From: CAZTLI01 sp964614375
GTDB taxonomy: Bacteria > Chloroflexota > Anaerolineae > Aggregatilineales > Phototrophicaceae
DNA: 24,067 nucleotides
Direction: 5' to 3'
Assembly: GCA_964614375.1 (NCBI GenBank)
Contig: CAZTLI010000022.1
Coordinates: 1 to 24,067, forward strand
The notes below the pieces were generated by a model. That model was not told where the DNA came from, searched no databases, and worked only from the letters and a program-made list of their open reading frames with translations. This document shows positions 21,337-24,067 of the stretch, piece after piece (position 1 is the stretch's first letter; each line of letters starts with the position of its first letter). The position numbers were made by a program, and so were the translations under genes.

Positions 21337-23397
21337 TTGTCTCACAGGATGAGTTATGCGCTGGCGGCTTTGCTGCTGCTGGTCGCTGTCGGGCTGCGGA
21401 TGTGGGATTTGCCTACACTGCCTCCTGGCCTGAATGATCATGAAATCGACAATATCCGCTTCACCGAGACGGTTCGTAATCAGGGTGATATTCGCGTTTT
21501 TTATGACCTTAATGACCTGACCGGACAGGGCAGTGAAGGCCGCGAAGGGTTGTATTACGCGGCGCTGGCGCTCAGCACAACGCTCGTGGGCAATGGTCTC
21601 CTCGGCTATCGGCTATTTTCGCTGTGGGTAGGCTTAATCACATTGGCGCTCGTCTATGCACTGTCCCGGCGCTTATTTGGCCCCTTAGCGGCAGTCATGG
21701 CGATGGCGTTGATGGCGCTCGGGATGCTGCCGATTATCCTGTCGCGCACCGTTAGGCCAGAGGCTGTTGTACCGTTGGTGGTGGCAACGGTTTTACTGGC
21801 ACAAGCCCATGCACTACCTGTTTATCGCCGCATTTACCGTCGCGGCGGTACAACGACGGCCTTTGCCGTTTACGGCGTCTCTATCGGCTTGAGCTTTTAC
21901 ATCCACCCCATGAGCTTGATGGTCGCATTATCGAGCATGGTGTTTATTGTGTATATCATCGTCACCCGCCAACCCCTGTCACGTCGGCGCTTGAGTTATG
22001 TGGGCTTCGGGCTTCTGGTCGCGATCATCCTGATTATCCCCTACCTTATTTCCAGTCTGCGTTTGCCCGAACTAGCGGCAACGGATCGCGTATTTGGCGA
22101 TTATAATGGCATCATTCGCTCATTCTCCAATGGTATCGTGGGTATTTTCTTTCAGGGCGATAGCAGCCCGATTTACAACTTGCCGGGTCGCCCGCTTGTA
22201 GACCTCATCAGCGGATTATTCATTTTAATTGGCGTTGTGATGTGCATTCGCTACTGGCGACAGTCCCGCTTTGCACTGCCGCTGCTGACCTTTATCATCC
22301 TGCTTCCGGCGGTCTTTCTCGTCGCGAACACCCCTCACTTCATCAACTATGGCGCGCTGCTGCCCATTCTGGCGTTGTTCTTTGGATTGGGTACTCATAC
22401 GATCTATGTCAGTCTGAGACGCGGCACGGCACGACGCATTGCCGTTCTTGGATTGTTGCTGCTGCTGGCCTATAATTTTATATGGACAATCCGCGATTTG
22501 TTTATACAATGGCCGACATTGCCTGAAGTCCAAACAGCTTATCACAGTCGTGTCGCAGATATGGCAATTGCCATAGACCGTACCGCCAGCGATATTCCCA
22601 CTGTTGTTTGTACGTCTCGTCCTGGTGATAACGGCACCGCACGCCCATTAAACGATAATCAACTGCTGCAAATCATGCTCAACAACCGCAACGCCATCAT
22701 CCGACTCGTCGATTGTACAACAGGTCTCATCCTGACCAGCGGCGGCGAAACCGAACAACTGGTCGTGACTGATCCTGATGTCATGACCAATACACACTTT
22801 TACCTGCGTGACTGGATTGAATCCGGCACATCGAGTGAGATTGAAGGCATCGTGTCGCTGAGTATTTCAGAGCGTGTTGCAGATACTGTGGGCCGTTTCA
22901 CAACCACCGCGCCCGTCATCATTGCAGGAACAACCCGGGAAGGCGTCCCGACGGGCGACAATCCCGAAGTCTTCCCACCCGTGCGATTTGGTGGCAATCT
23001 GACGTTTCTGGGGTATGACTATGACCCCACCATTATCTATCACCCCGGCGACCTGTTATCGGTCATTACGTACTGGCGGGTGGATGGCGCTTTGCCGAGC
23101 GATTTAAGCCTGTTTGTCCATGTCCTGTTTGATCCGACAACCATCGCAGTCCAGAACGACACCATCAGCATCGTGCCCCAACGGATGCAAGAGCGGGACA
23201 TTTTCATACAGGTCACCAATATCCCGCTGCCAGAAACCCTGTTAGCAGGCGAATACACAATTTCAGTCGGTGCAGTGGTCGAAAGTACCGACGAGCGTCT
23301 CTTTATCTTCCACAATGACCAGCCCTTTGGTCGGCGTTTATTTCTTTATCCCATTCGTGTCGCAACCGCCGAATCGGATTCAACAGACAGCGAATAG
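21337..23397 (+). CDS. GT-C type membrane glycosyltransferase (GT39/ArnT-like)
   Basis: A 686-residue polytopic membrane protein that probably moves a sugar from a polyprenyl-phosphate donor to an acceptor outside the membrane. The N-terminal helix is followed by an acidic loop, LPPGLNDHEIDNIRF, in the place where GT39/GT83 enzymes have their catalytic acidic pair. About ten further helices run to residue 385, including a basic patch (YRRIYRRGG) in a cytoplasmic loop. The remaining 300 residues are an extracytoplasmic domain, largely beta-sheet in composition, ending in a domain that reads HPGDLLSVITYWRVDGAL, similar to C-terminal domains seen with Chloroflexota glycosyltransferases. The TTG at 21337 is preferred because AAAGG lies 10 bases upstream; ATG 21349 has no ribosome site. 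The rnz start follows by two bases. Confidence 0.85.
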   Translation: MSHRMSYALAALLLLVAVGLRMWDLPTLPPGLNDHEIDNIRFTETVRNQGDIRVFYDLNDLTGQGSEGREGLYYAALALSTTLVGNGLLGYRLFSLWVGLITLALVYALSRRLFGPLAAVMAMALMALGMLPIILSRTVRPEAVVPLVVATVLLAQAHALPVYRRIYRRGGTTTAFAVYGVSIGLSFYIHPMSLMVALSSMVFIVYIIVTRQPLSRRRLSYVGFGLLVAIILIIPYLISSLRLPELAATDRVFGDYNGIIRSFSNGIVGIFFQGDSSPIYNLPGRPLVDLISGLFILIGVVMCIRYWRQSRFALPLLTFIILLPAVFLVANTPHFINYGALLPILALFFGLGTHTIYVSLRRGTARRIAVLGLLLLLAYNFIWTIRDLFIQWPTLPEVQTAYHSRVADMAIAIDRTASDIPTVVCTSRPGDNGTARPLNDNQLLQIMLNNRNAIIRLVDCTTGLILTSGGETEQLVVTDPDVMTNTHFYLRDWIESGTSSEIEGIVSLSISERVADTVGRFTTTAPVIIAGTTREGVPTGDNPEVFPPVRFGGNLTFLGYDYDPTIIYHPGDLLSVITYWRVDGALPSDLSLFVHVLFDPTTIAVQNDTISIVPQRMQERDIFIQVTNIPLPETLLAGEYTISVGAVVESTDERLFIFHNDQPFGRRLFLYPIRVATAESDSTDSE

Positions 23398-23399
23398 CG

Positions 23400-24067
23400 A
23401 TGTTCGAAATTGTGTTTTTAGGAACATCGGCTTCTGCCCCGTCGGTGCATCGTGGCTTGCCGGCACAGGTCATCATCGCGGGTGAACATCGCTATCTCGT
23501 CGATTGTGGCGAGGGCACACAGCGCCAACTGCTTCGCAGCGGCATCGGTTTTAAACGTCTGTCGCGCATCCTGTTGACACACGGGCATCTGGATCACATT
23601 CTCGGTCTTGGCGGCTTGATTTCGACATTTGTGCGCTGGGAGAGCATCGAGCAACTTGAAATCTATGGTGGCAAGCACGCTTTAGACCGCGTGCAATCCC
23701 TCATCTATGGTGTGGTGCTGCGTAACGAAAAGCCGCCGATGCCACTGCATCTTATAGACCTCAAACCCGGTAAATTGTTTGATGCAAAATCCTACACCGT
23801 AAGCGCGTTTCCGGTCAGCCATCGTGGGCCGGGCTGCTTTGGCTTCACATTTGAAGAAAAGTCACGCCGCCCCTTCCTTGTAGAACAAGCCGAAGCATTG
23901 GGCGTTCCCGCAGGCCCCGAACGCGCACAACTGGTACGCGGTGAAACAATCACACTAGCCAATGGGACAGTCATCACACCAGAGCTGGTGCTGGGCGCCG
24001 AAATCAAAGGCATCAAACTGGTGTATATCGGCGATGTCGGACGGTTGGATACGCTGGTGGAACACGT
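23400..24067 (+). CDS. rnz: Ribonuclease Z (N-terminal part, cut by window edge)
   Basis: The first 222 codons of the tRNA 3'-end processing endonuclease, a zinc-dependent metallo-beta-lactamase-fold enzyme of the cytoplasm. It begins MFEIVFLGTSASAPSVHRGL, the family N-terminus, followed by LVDCGEGTQRQLL and the zinc motif THGHLDHILGLGG (H61, H63, D65, H66). The later PVSHRGPGCFGFTFEEK carries the next metal His, and IKLVYIGDVGR the metal Asp. The start is two bases after the glycosyltransferase stop, without a strong ribosome site, so coupled translation is likely. The C-terminal quarter lies beyond the window. Confidence 0.95.
   Translation, partial: MFEIVFLGTSASAPSVHRGLPAQVIIAGEHRYLVDCGEGTQRQLLRSGIGFKRLSRILLTHGHLDHILGLGGLISTFVRWESIEQLEIYGGKHALDRVQSLIYGVVLRNEKPPMPLHLIDLKPGKLFDAKSYTVSAFPVSHRGPGCFGFTFEEKSRRPFLVEQAEALGVPAGPERAQLVRGETITLANGTVITPELVLGAEIKGIKLVYIGDVGRLDTLVEH

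Overview
The window looks like chromosomal DNA from a bacterium of the phylum Chloroflexota, probably an Anaerolineae-like lineage. This is an inference from style, not from a marker phylogeny: moderate GC, many secreted or membrane-anchored proteins with Thr/Pro-rich linkers, SH3-like repeats and PD40-type propellers, and a T-box-controlled phenylalanyl-tRNA synthetase operon.

Layout. (1) 1-3200, mostly minus strand: the start of an ABC transporter ATPase gene (cut by the window edge), a decayed secreted-protein gene broken at a 5-bp tandem repeat, an HNH endonuclease with a strong terminator, a 450-bp hairpin-rich non-coding stretch, a small unknown gene, and a two-gene operon headed by an excisionase-like HTH protein with a palindromic operator over its promoter. 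(2) 2796-8090, plus strand: a sigma70 promoter, a T-box leader with a UUC (Phe) specifier, then pheS, a membrane-anchored SGNH-like protein and pheT, closed by a terminator. (3) 8177-9355: a secreted beta-propeller protein. (4) 11776-9370, minus strand: a tight three-gene operon of crotonase-family protein, SAM methyltransferase and an alpha/beta-hydrolase-like lipoprotein. (5) 11857-23397, plus strand: the most unusual part. It holds four successive paralogous secreted or membrane-anchored clan GH-A-like glycosidases, a CopD-like membrane protein, a second membrane-anchored SGNH hydrolase and a large GT-C-type (GT39/ArnT-like) membrane glycosyltransferase. (6) 23400-end: the start of ribonuclease Z.

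How the genes may work together. Region 5 combines a polyprenyl-sugar-type glycosyltransferase, SGNH esterase/acyltransferase candidates and several extracytoplasmic glycosidases with clear acid/base and nucleophile glutamates. It could be a cell-surface glycan or exopolysaccharide assembly and trimming locus, comparable in logic to systems that pair GH39-type hydrolases (PslG) with SGNH acetyltransferases (AlgX/AlgJ). That is a hypothesis from domain content and gene order. One of the four glycosidases also carries an N-terminal GH18-like barrel whose catalytic motif is destroyed, so it probably binds glycan. No CRISPR array, tRNA, rRNA or intact insertion sequence was seen.
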